The position numbers were made by a program, and so were the translations under genes. From positions 89,522,911 through 89,586,910 of the forward strand of contig OX375883.1 of the NCBI GenBank assembly GCA_947359465.1: DNA of 64,000 bases, in the 5' to 3' direction. The DNA is from Metellina segmentata. Taxonomy: Eukaryota > Arthropoda > Arachnida > Araneae > Tetragnathidae. Positions within the stretch are counted from its first letter, which is position 1. Every line of letters begins with the position of its first letter. Under the pieces are notes generated by a model, which searched no databases, was not told the DNA's origin, and saw only the letters and a program-made list of their open reading frames with translations. This document shows, one piece after another, positions 25,801-40,500 of the stretch.

Positions 25801-28800
25801 ATGTAGGAAACATACCGGAGGCTTACGTAGCAGGACATTTTGTTGCACATAACTGAGGCTTACGTTTTATCATACCAGGTGCAGTTGTTTGCCTAGTTGG
25901 CTTTTTACTGTTTCTATTCCTCGCTCCTCACCCAGAAGATGTTAATTTGGTTATCTCAAGTCACCATGCGACGCCAAAGAAATCATGGTCAGACATTTTC
26001 GGTTCGGCAAAGCTCGACGAGGACTCATATTCGGCCTGTGGAACGCCCACATGTATGTAGGAAACATACCGGAGGCTTACGTAGCAGGCCATTTTGTTGC
26101 ACATAACTGAGGCTTACGTTTTATCATACCAGGTGCAGTTGTTTGCCTAGTTGGCTTTTTACTGTTTCTATTCCTCGCTCCTCACCCAGAAGATGTTAAT
26201 TTGGTTATCTCAAGTCACCATGCGACGCCAAAGAAATCATGGTCAGACATTTTCGGTTCGGCAAAGCTCGACGAGGACTCATATTCGGCCTGTGGAACGC
26301 CCACATGTATGTGGGAAACATACCGGAGGCTTACGTAGCAGGACATTTTGTTGCACATAACTGAGGCTTACGTTTTATCATACCAGGTGCAGTTGTTTGC
26401 CTAGTTGGCTTTTTACTGTTTCTATTCCTCGCTCCTCACCCAGAAGATGTTAATTTGGTTATCTCAAGTCACCATGCGACGCCAAAGAAATCATGGTCAG
26501 ACATTTTCGGTTCGGCAAAGCTCGACGAGGACTCATATTCGGCCTGTGGAACGCCCACATGTATGTAGGAAACATACCGGAGTCTTACGTAGCAGGCCAT
26601 TTTGTTGCACATAACTGAGGCTTAGCTTTTATCATACCAGGTACAGTTGTTTGCCTAGTTGGCTTTTTACTGTTTCTATTCCTCGCTCCTCACCCAGAAG
26701 ATGTTAATTTGGTTATCTCAAGTCACCATGCGACGCCAAAGAAATCATGGTCAGACATTTTCGGTTCGGCAAAGCTCGACGAGGACTAATATTCGGCCTG
26801 TGCAACGCCCACATGTATGTAGGAAACATACCGGAGGCTTACGTAGCAGGACATTTTGTTGCACATAACTGAGGCTTACGTTTTATCATACCAGGTGCAG
26901 TTGTTTGCCTAGTTGGCTTTTTACTGTTTCTATTCCTCGCTCCTCACCCAGAAGATGTTAATTTGGTTATCTCAAGTCACCATGCGACGCCAAAGAAATC
27001 ATGGTCAGACATTTTCGGTTCGGCAAAGCTCGACGAGGACTCATATTCGGCCTGTGGAACGCCCACATGTATGTAGGAAACATACCGGAGGCTTACGTAG
27101 CAGGACATTTTGTTGCACATAACTGAGGCTTACGTTTTATCATACCAGGTGCAGTTGTTTGCCTAGTTGGCTTTTTACTGTTTCTATTCCTCGCTTCTCA
27201 CCCAGAAGATGTTAATTTGGTTATCTCAAGTCACCATGCGACGCCAAAGAAATCATGGTCAGACATTTTCGGTTCGGCAAAGCTCGACGAGGACTAATAT
27301 TCGGCCTGTGCAACGCCCACATGTATGTAGGAAACATACCGGAGGCTTACGTAGCAGGACATTTTGTTGCACATAACTGAGGCTTACGTTTTATCATACC
27401 AGGTGCAGTTGTTTGCCTAGTTGGCTTTTTACTGTTTCTATTCCTCGCTCCTCACCCAGAAGATGTTAATTTGGTTATCTCAAGTCACCATGCGACGCCA
27501 AAGAAATCATGGTCAGACATTTTCGGTTCGGCAAAGCTCGACGAGGACTCATATTCGGCCTGTGGAACGCCCACATGTATGTAGGAAACATACCGGAGGC
27601 TTACGTAGCAGGACATTTTGTTGCACATAACTGAGGCTTACGTTTTATCATACCAGGTGCAGTTGTTTGCCTAGTTGGCTTTTTACTGTTTCTATTCCTC
27701 GCTCCTCACCCAGAAGATGTTAATTTGGTTATCTCAAGTCACCATGCGACGCCAAAGAAATCATGGTCAGACATTTTCGGTTCGGCAAAGCTCGACGAGG
27801 ACTCATATTCGGCCTGTGGAACGCCCACATGTATGTGGGAAACATACCGGAGGCTTACGTAGCAGGACATTTTGTTGCACATAACTGAGGCTTACGTTTT
27901 ATCATACCAGGTGCAGTTGTTTGCCTAGTTGGCTTTTTACTGTTTCTATTCCTCGCTCCTCACCCAGAAGATGTTAATTTGGTTATCTCAAGTCACCATG
28001 CGACGCCAAAGAAATCATGGTCAGACATTTTCGGTTCGGCAAAGCTCGACGAGGACTCATATTCGGCCTGTGGAACGCCCACATGTATGTAGGAAACATA
28101 CCGGAGGCTTACGTAGCAGGCCATTTTGTTGCACATAACTGAGGCTTAGCTTTTATCATACCAGGTACAGTTGTTTGCCTAGTTGGCTTTTTACTGTTTC
28201 TATTCCTCGCTCCTCACCCAGAAGATGTTAATTTGGTTATCTCAAGTCACCATGCGACGCCAAAGAAATCATGGTCAGACATTTTCGGTTCGGCAAAGCT
28301 CGACGAGGACTCATATTCGGCCTGTGGAACGCCCAGATGTATGTAGGAAACATACCGGAGGCTTACGTAGCAGGACATTTTGTTGCACATAACTGAGGCT
28401 TACGTTTTATCATACCAGGTGCAGTTGTTTGCCTAGTTGGCTTTTTACTGTTTCTATTCCTCGCTTCTCACCCAGAAGATGTTAATTTGGTTATCTCAAG
28501 TCACCATGCGACGCCAAAGAAATCATGGTCAGACATTTTCGGTTCGGCAAAGCTCGACGAGGACTAATATTCGGCCTGTGCAACGCCCACATGTATGTAG
28601 GAAACATACCGGAGGCTTACGTAGCAGGACATTTTGTTGCACATAACTGAGGCTTACGTTTTATCATACCAGGTGCAGTTGTTTGCCTAGTTGGCTTTTT
28701 ACTGTTTCTATTCCTCGCTCCTCACCCAGAAGATGTTAATTTGGTTATCTCAAGTCACCATGCGACGCCAAAGAAATCATGGTCAGACATTTTCGGTTCG

Positions 28801-29452
28801 GCAAAGCTCGACGAGGACTCATATTCGGCCTGTGGAACGCCCACATGTATGTAGGAAACATACCGGAGGCTTACGTAGCAGGACATTTTGTTGCACATAA
28901 CTGAGGCTTACGTTTTATCATACCAGGTGCAGTTGTTTGCCTAGTTGGCTTTTTACTGTTTCTATTCCTCGCTTCTCACCCAGAAGATGTTAATTTGGTT
29001 ATCTCAAGTCACCATGCGACGCCAAAGAAATCATGGTCAGACATTTTCGGTTCGGCAAAGCTCGACGAGGACTAATATTCGGCCTGTGCAACGCCCACAT
29101 GTATGTAGGAAACATACCGGAGGCTTACGTAGCAGGACATTTTGTTGCACATAACTGAGGCTTACGTTTTATCATACCAGGTGCAGTTGTTTGCCTAGTT
29201 GGCTTTTTACTGTTTCTATTCCTCGCTCCTCACCCAGAAGATGTTAATTTGGTTATCTCAAGTCACCATGCGACGCCAAAGAAATCATGGTCGGACATTT
29301 TCAGTTCGACAAAGCTAGACGAGGACTCATATTCGGCCTGTGGAACGCCCACATGTATGTGGGAAACATACCGGAGGCTTACGTAGCAGGACATTTTGTT
29401 GCACATAACTGAGGCTTACGTTTTATCATACCAGGTGCAGTTGTTTGCCTAG
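22849..29452 (+). repeat. 26-unit higher-order block (expanded 20-unit block)
   Basis: The first 15 units follow the order of the 20-unit block. The later part carries an added run in which the GACTAATATT unit appears four times and the ATGTGGG/GGCCATTTT pair once more. It closes with the TTCAGTTCGAC unit. It reads as a 20-unit block enlarged by an internal duplication. Confidence 0.75.
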
Positions 29453-32400
29453 TTGGCTTTTTACTGTTTTTATTCCTCGCTCCTCACCCAGAAGATGTTA
29501 ATTTGGTTATCTCAAGTCACCATGCGACGCCAAAGAAATCATGGTCAGACATTTTCGGTTCGGCAAAGCTCGACGAGGACTCATATTCGGCCAGTGGAAC
29601 GCCCACATGTATGTAGGAAACATACCGGAGGCTTACGTAGCAGGACATTTTGTTGCACATAACTGAGGCTTAGCTTTTATCATACCAGGTACAGTTGTTT
29701 GCCTAGTTGGCTTTTTACTGTTTCTATTCCTCGCTCCTCACCCAGAAGATGTTAATTTGGTTATCTCAAGTCACCATGCGACGCCAAAGAAATCATGGTC
29801 AGACATTTTCGGTTCGGCAAAGCTCGACGAGGACTCATATTCGGCCTGTGGAACGCCCACATGTATGTAGGAAACATACCGGATTCTTACGTAGCAGGAC
29901 ATTTTGTTGCACATAACTGAGGCTTAGCTTTTATCATACCAGGTACAGTTGTTTGCCTAGTTGGCTTTTTACTGTTTCTATTCCTCGCTCCTCACCCAGA
30001 AGATGTTAATTTGGTTATCTCAAGTCACCATGCGACGCCAAAGAAATCATGGTCAGACATTTTCGGTTCGGCAAAGCTCGACGAGGACTCATATTCGGCC
30101 TGTGGAACGCCCACATGTATGTAGGAAACATACCGGAGGCTTACGTAGCAGGACATTTTGTTGCACATAACTGAGGCTTACGTTTTATCATACCAGGTGC
30201 AGTTGTTTGCCTAGTTGGCTTTTTACTGTTTCTATTCCTCGCTCCTCACCCAGAAGATGTTAATTTGGTTATCTCAAGTCACCATGCGACGCCAAAGAAA
30301 TCATGGTCAGACATTTTCGGTTCGGCAAAGCTCGACGAGGACTCATATTCGGCCTGTGGAACGCCCACATGTATGTAGGAAACATACCGGAGGCTTACGT
30401 AGCAGGACATTTTGTTGCACATAACTGAGGCTTACGTTTTATCATACCAGGTGCAGTTGTTTGCCTAGTTGGCTTTTTACTGTTTCTATTCCTCGCTCCT
30501 CACCCAGAAGATGTTAATTTGGTTATCTCAAGTCACCATGCGACGCCAAAGAAATCATGGTCAGACATTTTCGGTTCGGCAAAGCTCGACGAGGACTCAT
30601 ATTCGGCCTGTGGAACGCCCACATGTATGTAGGAAACATACCGGATTCTTACGTAGCAGGACATTTTGTTGCACATAACTGAGGCTTACGTTTTATCATA
30701 CCAGGTGCAGTTGTTTGCCTAGTTGGCTTTTTACTGTTTCTATTCCTCGCTCCTCACCCAGAAGATGTTAATTTGGTTATCTCAAGTCACCATGCGACGC
30801 CAAAGAAATCATGGTCAGACATTTTCGGTTCGGCAAAGCTCGACGAGGACTCATATTCGGCCTGTGGAACGCCCACATGTATGTAGGAAACATACCGGAG
30901 GCTTACGTAGCAGGACATTTTGTTGCACATAACTGAGGCTTACGTTTTATCATACCAGGTGCAGTTGTTTGCCTAGTTGGCTTTTTACTGTTTGTATTCC
31001 TCGCTCCTCACCCAGAAGATGTTAATTTGGTTATCTCAAGTCACCATGCGACGCCAAAGAAATCATGGTCAGACATTTTCGGTTCGGCAAAGCTCGACGA
31101 GGACTCATATTCGGCCTGTGGAACGCCCACATGTATGTGGGAAACATACCGGAGGCTTACGTAGCAGGACATTTTGTTGCACATAACTGAGGCTTACGTT
31201 TTATCATACCAGGTGCAGTTGTTTGCCTAGTTGGCTTTTTACTGTTTCTATTCCTCGCTCCTCACCCAGAAGATGTTAATTTGGTTATCTCAAGTCACCA
31301 TGCGACGCCAAAGAAATCATGGTCAGACATTTTCGGTTCGGCAAAGCTCGACGAGGACTCATATTCGGCCTGTGGAACGCCCACATGTATGTAGGAAACA
31401 TACCGGAGGCTTACGTAGCAGGCCATTTTGTTGCACATAACTGAGGCTTAGCTTTTATCATACCAGGTACAGTTGTTTGCCTAGTTGGCTTTTTACTGTT
31501 TCTATTCCTCGCTCCTCACCCAGAAGATGTTAATTTGGTTATCTCAAGTCACCATGCGATGCCAAAGAAATCATGGTCAGACATTTTCGGTTCGGCAAAG
31601 CTCGACGAGGACTCATATTCGGCCTGTGGAACGCCCACATGTATGTAGGAAACATACCGGAGGCTTACGTAGCAGGACATTTTGTTGCACATAACTGAGG
31701 CTTACGTTTTATCATACCAGGTGCAGTTGTTTGCCTAGTTGGCTTTTTACTGTTTCTATTCCTCGCTTCTCACCCAGAAGATGTTAATTTGGTTATCTCA
31801 AGTCACCATGCGACGCCAAAGAAATCATGGTCAGACATTTTCGGTTCGGCAAAGCTCGACGAGGACTAATATTCGGCCTGTGCAACGCCCACATGTATGT
31901 AGGAAACATACCGGAGGCTTACGTAGCAGGACATTTTGTTGCACATAACTGAGGCTTACGTTTTATCATACCAGGTGCAGTTGTTTGCCTAGTTGGCTTT
32001 TTACTGTTTCTATTCCTCGCTCCTCACCCAGAAGATGTTAATTTGGTTATCTCAAGTCACCATGCGACGCCAAAGAAATCATGGTCAGACATTTTCGGTT
32101 CGGCAAAGCTCGACGAGGACTCATATTCGGCCTGTGGAACGCCCACATGTATGTAGGAAACATACCGGAGGCTTACGTAGCAGGACATTTTGTTGCACAT
32201 AACTGAGGCTTACGTTTTATCATACCAGGTGCAGTTGTTTGCCTAGTTGGCTTTTTACTGTTTCTATTCCTCGCTCCTCACCCAGAAGATGTTAATTTGG
32301 TTATCTCAAGTCACCATGCGACGCCAAAGAAATCATGGTCGGACATTTTCAGTTCGACAAAGCTAGACGAGGACTCATATTCGGCCTGTGGAACGCCCAC

Positions 32401-32500
32401 ATGTATGTGGGAAACATACCGGAGGCTTACGTAGCAGGACATTTTGTTGCACATAACTGAGGCTTACGTTTTATCATACCAGGTGCAGTTGTTTGCCTAG
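29453..32500 (+). repeat. 12-unit higher-order block, copy 2
   Basis: Carries the same private marks as the first 12-unit block: GTTTTTATTCC, GTTTGTATTCC and GCGATGCC in units 1, 7 and 9. It lies exactly 53 units (13,462 bp) downstream of copy 1. Confidence 0.9.
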
Positions 32501-35500
32501 TTGGCTTTTTACTGTTTCTATTCCTCGCTCCTCACCCAGAAGATGTTAATTTGGTTATCTCAAGTCACCATGCGACGCCAAAGAAATCATGGTCAGACAT
32601 TTTCGGTTCGGCAAAGCTCGACGAGGACTCATATTCGGCCAGTGGAACGCCCACATGTATGTAGGAAACATACCGGAGGCTTACGTAGCAGGACATTTTG
32701 TTGCACATAACTGAGGCTTAGCTTTTATCATACCAGGTACAGTTGTTTGCCTAGTTGGCTTTTTACTGTTTCTATTCCTCGCTCCTCACCCAGAAGATGT
32801 TAATTTGGTTATCTCAAGTCACCATGCGACGCCAAAGAAATCATGGTCAGACATTTTCGGTTCGGCAAAGCTCGACGAGGACTCATATTCGGCCTGTGGA
32901 ACGCCCACATGTATGTAGGAAACATACCGGATTCTTACGTAGCAGGACATTTTGTTGCACATAACTGAGGCTTACGTTTTATCATACCAGGTGCAGTTGT
33001 TTGCCTAGTTGGCTTTTTACTGTTTCTATTCCTCGCTCCTCACCCAGAAGATGTTAATTTGGTTATCTCAAGTCACCATGCGACGCCAAAGAAATCATGG
33101 TCAGACATTTTCGGTTCGGCAAAGCTCGACGAGGACTCATATTCGGCCTGTGGAACGCCCACATGTATGTAGGAAACATACCGGAGGCTTACGTAGCAGG
33201 ACATTTTGTTGCACATAACTGAGGCTTACGTTTTATCATACCAGATGCAGTTGTTTGCCTAGTTGGCTTTTTACTGTTTCTATTCCTCGCTCCTCACCCA
33301 GAAGATGTTAATTTGGTTATCTCAAGTCACCATGCGACGCCAAAGAAATCATGGTCAGACATTTTCGGTTCGGCAAAGCTCGACGAGGACTCATATTCGG
33401 CCTGTGGAACGCCCACATGTATGTAGGAAACATACCGGATTCTTACGTAGCAGGACATTTTGTTGCACATAACTGAGGCTTACGTTTTATCATACCAGGT
33501 GCAGTTGTTTGCCTAGTTGGCTTTTTACTGTTTCTATTCCTCGCTCCTCACCCAGAAGATGTTAATTTGGTTATCTCAAGTCACCATGCGACGCCAAAGA
33601 AATCATGGTCAGACATTTTCGGTTCGGCAAAGCTCGACGAGGACTCATATTCGGCCTGTGGAACGCCCACATGTATGTAGGAAACATACCGGAGGCTTAC
33701 GTAGCAGGACATTTTGTTGCACATAACTGAGGCTTACGTTTTATCATACCAGGTGCAGTTGTTTGCCTAGTTGGCTTTTTACTGTTTCTATTCCTCGCTC
33801 CTCACCCAGAAGATGTTAATTTGGTTATCTCAAGTCACCATGCGACGCCAAAGAAATCATGGTCAGACATTTTCGGTTCGGCAAAGCTCGACGAGGACTC
33901 ATATTCGGCCTGTGGAACGCCCACATGTATGTGGGAAACATACCGGAGGCTTACGTAGCAGGACATTTTGTTGCACATAACTGAGGCTTACGTTTTATCA
34001 TACCAGGTGCAGTTGTTTGCCTAGTTGGCTTTTTACTGTTTCTATTCCTCGCTCCTCACCCAGAAGATGTTAATTTGGTTATCTCAAGTCACCATGCGAC
34101 GCCAAAGAAATCATGGTCAGACATTTTCGGTTCGGCAAAGCTCGACGAGGACTCATATTCGGCCTGTGGAACGCCCACATGTATGTAGGAAACATACCGG
34201 AGGCTTACGTAGCAGGCCATTTTGTTGCACATAACTGAGGCTTACGTTTTATCATACCAGGTGCAGTTGTTTGCCTAGTTGGCTTTTTACTGTTTCTATT
34301 CCTCGCTCCTCACCCAGAAGATGTTAATTTGGTTATCTCAAGTCACCATGCGACGCCAAAGAAATCATGGTCAGACATTTTCGGTTCGGCAAAGCTCGAC
34401 GAGGACTCATATTCGGCCTGTGGAACGCCCACATGTATGTGGGAAACATACCGGAGGCTTACGTAGCAGGACATTTTGTTGCACATAACTGAGGCTTACG
34501 TTTTATCATACCAGGTGCAGTTGTTTGCCTAGTTGGCTTTTTACTGTTTCTATTCCTCGCTCCTCACCCAGAAGATGTTAATTTGGTTATCTCAAGTCAC
34601 CATGCGACGCCAAAGAAATCATGGTCAGACATTTTCGGTTCGGCAAAGCTCGACGAGGACTCATATTCGGCCAGTGGAACGCCCACATGTATGTAGGAAA
34701 CATACCGGAGGCTTACGTAGCAGGACATTTTGTTGCACATAACTGAGGCTTAGCTTTTATCATACCAGGTACAGTTGTTTGCCTAGTTGGCTTTTTACTG
34801 TTTCTATTCCTCGCTCCTCACCCAGAAGATGTTAATTTGGTTATCTCAAGTCACCATGCGACGCCAAAGAAATCATGGTCAGACATTTTCGGTTCGGCAA
34901 AGCTCGACGAGGACTCATATTCGGCCTGTGGAACGCCCACATGTATGTAGGAAACATACCGGATTCTTACGTAGCAGGACATTTTGTTGCACATAACTGA
35001 GGCTTAGCTTTTATCATACCAGGTACAGTTGTTTGCCTAGTTGGCTTTTTACTGTTTCTATTCCTCGCTCCTCACCCAGAAGATGTTAATTTGGTTATCT
35101 CAAGTCACCATGCGACGCCAAAGAAATCATGGTCAGACATTTTCGGTTCGGCAAAGCTCGACGAGGACTCATATTCGGCCTGTGGAACGCCCACATGTAT
35201 GTAGGAAACATACCGGAGGCTTACGTAGCAGGACATTTTGTTGCACATAACTGAGGCTTACGTTTTATCATACCAGGTGCAGTTGTTTGCCTAGTTGGCT
35301 TTTTACTGTTTCTATTCCTCGCTCCTCACCCAGAAGATGTTAATTTGGTTATCTCAAGTCACCATGCGACGCCAAAGAAATCATGGTCAGACATTTTCGG
35401 TTCGGCAAAGCTCGACGAGGACTCATATTCGGCCTGTGGAACGCCCACATGTATGTAGGAAACATACCGGAGGCTTACGTAGCAGGCCATTTTGTTGCAC

Positions 35501-37580
35501 ATAACTGAGGCTTACGTTTTATCATACCAGGTGCAGTTGTTTGCCTAGTTGGCTTTTTACTGTTTCTATTCCTCGCTCCTCACCCAGAAGATGTTAATTT
35601 GGTTATCTCAAGTCACCATGCGACGCCAAAGAAATCATGGTCAGACATTTTCGGTTCGGCAAAGCTCGACGAGGACTCATATTCGGCCTGTGGAACGCCC
35701 ACATGTATGTGGGAAACATACCGGAGGCTTACGTAGCAGGACATTTTGTTGCACATAACTGAGGCTTACGTTTTATCATACCAGGTGCAGTTGTTTGCCT
35801 AGTTGGCTTTTTACTGTTTCTATTCCTCGCTCCTCACCCAGAAGATGTTAATTTGGTTATCTCAAGTCACCATGCGACGCCAAAGAAATCATGGTCAGAC
35901 ATTTTCGGTTCGGCAAAGCTCGACGAGGACTCATATTCGGCCTGTGGAACGCCCACATGTATGTAGGAAACATACCGGAGGCTTACGTAGCAGGCCATTT
36001 TGTTGCACATAACTGAGGCTTAGCTTTTATCATACCAGGTACAGTTGTTTGCCTAGTTGGCTTTTTACTGTTTCTATTCCTCGCTCCTCACCCAGAAGAT
36101 GTTAATTTGGTTATCTCAAGTCACCATGCGACGCCAAAGAAATCATGGTCAGACATTTTCGGTTCGGCAAAGCTCGACGAGGACTCATATTCGGCCTGTG
36201 GAACGCCCACATGTATGTAGGAAACATACCGGAGGCTTACGTAGCAGGACATTTTGTTGCACATAACTGAGGCTTACGTTTTATCATACCAGGTGCAGTT
36301 GTTTGCCTAGTTGGCTTTTTACTGTTTCTATTCCTCGCTTCTCACCCAGAAGATGTTAATTTGGTTATCTCAAGTCACCATGCGACGCCAAAGAAATCAT
36401 GGTCAGACATTTTCGGTTCGGCAAAGCTCGACGAGGACTAATATTCGGCCTGTGCAACGCCCACATGTATGTAGGAAACATACCGGAGGCTTACGTAGCA
36501 GGACATTTTGTTGCACATAACTGAGGCTTACGTTTTATCATACCAGGTGCAGTTGTTTGCCTAGTTGGCTTTTTACTGTTTCTATTCCTCGCTCCTCACC
36601 CAGAAGATGTTAATTTGGTTATCTCAAGTCACCATGCGACGCCAAAGAAATCATGGTCAGACATTTTCGGTTCGGCAAAGCTCGACGAGGACTCATATTC
36701 GGCCTGTGGAACGCCCACATGTATGTAGGAAACATACCGGAGGCTTACGTAGCAGGACATTTTGTTGCACATAACTGAGGCTTACGTTTTATCATACCAG
36801 GTGCAGTTGTTTGCCTAGTTGGCTTTTTACTGTTTCTATTCCTCGCTTCTCACCCAGAAGATGTTAATTTGGTTATCTCAAGTCACCATGCGACGCCAAA
36901 GAAATCATGGTCAGACATTTTCGGTTCGGCAAAGCTCGACGAGGACTAATATTCGGCCTGTGCAACGCCCACATGTATGTAGGAAACATACCGGAGGCTT
37001 ACGTAGCAGGACATTTTGTTGCACATAACTGAGGCTTACGTTTTATCATACCAGGTGCAGTTGTTTGCCTAGTTGGCTTTTTACTGTTTCTATTCCTCGC
37101 TCCACACCCAGAAGATGTTAATTTGGTTATCTCAAGTCACCATGCGACGCCAAAGAAATCATGGTCAGACATTTTCGGTTCGGCAAAGCTCGACGAGGAC
37201 TCATATTCGGCCTGTGGAACGCCCACATGTATGTAGGAAACATACCGGAGGCTTACGTAGCAGGACATTTTGTTGCACATAACTGAGGCTTACGTTTTAT
37301 CATACCAGGTGCAGTTGCTTGCCTAGTTGGCTTTTTACTGTTTCTATTCCTCGCTCCTCACCCAGAAGATGTTAATTTGGTTATCTCAAGTCACCATGCG
37401 ACGCCAAAGAAATCATGGTCGGACATTTTCAGATCGACAAAGCTAGACGAGGACTCATATTCGGCCTGTGGAACGCCCACATGTATGTGGGAAACATACC
37501 GGAGGCTTACGTAGCAGGACATTTTGTTGCACATAACTGAGGCTTACGTTTTATCATACCAGGTGCAGTTGTTTGCCTAG
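32501..37580 (+). repeat. 20-unit higher-order block, copy 2
   Basis: Follows the 20-unit order with one early unit lost and one late unit gained. The last unit has TTTTCAGATCGACAAAG, where GATCG matches the ancestral left-edge sequence better than other internal units do. Confidence 0.75.
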
Positions 37581-40500
37581 TTGGCTTTTTACTGTTTTTA
37601 TTCCTCGCTCCTCACCCAGAAGATGTTAATTTGGTTATCTCAAGTCACCATGCGACGCCAAAGAAATCATGGTCAGACATTTTCGGTTCGGCAAAGCTCG
37701 ACGAGGACTCATATTCGGCCAGTGGAACGCCCACATGTATGTAGGAAACATACCGGAGGCTTACGTAGCAGGACATTTTGTTGCACATAACTGAGGCTTA
37801 GCTTTTATCATACCAGGTACAGTTGTTTGCCTAGTTGGCTTTTTACTGTTTCTATTCCTCGCTCCTCACCCAGAAGATGTTAATTTGGTTATCTCAAGTC
37901 ACCATGCGACGCCAAAGAAATCATGGTCAGACATTTTCGGTTCGGCAAAGCTCGACGAGGACTCATATTCGGCCTGTGGAACGCCCACATGTATGTAGGA
38001 AACATACCGGATTCTTACGTAGCAGGACATTTTGTTGCACATAACTGAGGCTTAGCTTTTATCATACCAGGTACAGTTGTTTGCCTAGTTGGCTTTTTAC
38101 TGTTTCTATTCCTCGCTCCTCACCCAGAAGATGTTAATTTGGTTATCTCAAGTCACCATGCGACGCCAAAGAAATCATGGTCAGACATTTTCGGTTCGGC
38201 AAAGCTCGACGAGGACTCATATTCGGCCTGTGGAACGCCCACATGTATGTAGGAAACATACCGGAGGCTTACGTAGCAGGACATTTTGTTGCACATAACT
38301 GAGGCTTACGTTTTATCATACCAGGTGCAGTTGTTTGCCTAGTTGGCTTTTTACTGTTTCTATTCCTCGCTCCTCACCCAGAAGATGTTAATTTGGTTAT
38401 CTCAAGTCACCATGCGACGCCAAAGAAATCATGGTCAGACATTTTCGGTTCGGCAAAGCTCGACGAGGACTCATATTCGGCCTGTGGAACGCCCACATGT
38501 ATGTAGGAAACATACCGGAGGCTTACGTAGCAGGACATTTTGTTGCACATAACTGAGGCTTACGTTTTATCATACCAGGTGCAGTTGTTTGCCTAGTTGG
38601 CTTTTTACTGTTTCTATTCCTCGCTCCTCACCCAGAAGATGTTAATTTGGTTATCTCAAGTCACCATGCGACGCCAAAGAAATCATGGTCAGACATTTTC
38701 GGTTCGGCAAAGCTCGACGAGGACTCATATTCGGCCTGTGGAACGCCCACATGTATGTAGGAAACATACCGGATTCTTACGTAGCAGGACATTTTGTTGC
38801 ACATAACTGAGGCTTACGTTTTATCATACCAGGTGCAGTTGTTTGCCTAGTTGGCTTTTTACTGTTTCTATTCCTCGCTCCTCACCCAGAAGATGTTAAT
38901 TTGGTTATCTCAAGTCACCATGCGACGCCAAAGAAATCATGGTCAGACATTTTCGGTTCGGCAAAGCTCGACGAGGACTCATATTCGGCCTGTGGAACGC
39001 CCACATGTATGTAGGAAACATACCGGAGGCTTACGTAGCAGGACATTTTGTTGCACATAACTGAGGCTTACGTTTTATCATACCAGGTGCAGTTGTTTGC
39101 CTAGTTGGCTTTTTACTGTTTGTATTCCTCGCTCCTCACCCAGAAGATGTTAATTTGGTTATCTCAAGTCACCATGCGACGCCAAAGAAATCATGGTCAG
39201 ACATTTTCGGTTCGGCAAAGCTCGACGAGGACTCATATTCGGCCTGTGGAACGCCCACATGTATGTGGGAAACATACCGGAGGCTTACGTAGCAGGACAT
39301 TTTGTTGCACATAACTGAGGCTTACGTTTTATCATACCAGGTGCAGTTGTTTGCCTAGTTGGCTTTTTACTGTTTCTATTCCTCGCTCCTCACCCAGAAG
39401 ATGTTAATTTGGTTATCTCAAGTCACCATGCGACGCCAAAGAAATCATGGTCAGACATTTTCGGTTCGGCAAAGCTCGACGAGGACTCATATTCGGCCTG
39501 TGGAACGCCCACATGTATGTAGGAAACATACCGGAGGCTTACGTAGCAGGCCATTTTGTTGCACATAACTGAGGCTTAGCTTTTATCATACCAGGTACAG
39601 TTGTTTGCCTAGTTGGCTTTTTACTGTTTCTATTCCTCGCTCCTCACCCAGAAGATGTTAATTTGGTTATCTCAAGTCACCATGCGACGCCAAAGAAATC
39701 ATGGTCAGACATTTTCGGTTCGGCAAAGCTCGACGAGGACTCATATTCGGCCTGTGGAACGCCCACATGTATGTAGGAAACATACCGGAGGCTTACGTAG
39801 CAGGACATTTTGTTGCACATAACTGAGGCTTACGTTTTATCATACCAGGTGCAGTTGTTTGCCTAGTTGGCTTTTTACTGTTTCTATTCCTCGCTTCTCA
39901 CCCAGAAGATGTTAATTTGGTTATCTCAAGTCACCATGCGACGCCAAAGAAATCATGGTCAGACATTTTCGGTTCGGCAAAGCTCGACGAGGACTAATAT
40001 TCGGCCTGTGCAACGCCCACATGTATGTAGGAAACATACCGGAGGCTTACGTAGCAGGACATTTTGTTGCACATAACTGAGGCTTACGTTTTATCATACC
40101 AGGTGCAGTTGTTTGCCTAGTTGGCTTTTTACTGTTTCTATTCCTCGCTCCTCACCCAGAAGATGTTAATTTGGTTATCTCAAGTCACCATGCGACGCCA
40201 AAGAAATCATGGTCAGACATTTTCGGTTCGGCAAAGCTCGACGAGGACTCATATTCGGCCTGTGGAACGCCCACATGTATGTAGGAAACATACCGGAGGC
40301 TTACGTAGCAGGACATTTTGTTGCACATAACTGAGGCTTACGTTTTATCATACCAGGTGCAGTTGTTTGCCTAGTTGGCTTTTTACTGTTTCTATTCCTC
40401 GCTCCTCACCCAGAAGATGTTAATTTGGTTATCTCAAGTCACCATGCGACGCCAAAGAAATCATGGTCGGACATTTTCAGTTCGACAAAGCTAGACGAGG

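Noticed and set aside
7357..40330. More than a hundred near-identical 69-residue open frames, one per repeat unit
   Set aside because: They begin at a TTG codon, not ATG, and lie out of the frame of the ancestral transporter. They exist only because a stop-free stretch of the 254-bp unit is copied. Units with the GCTAGAC change lose the frame without consequence. No sign of a gene family of small proteins.
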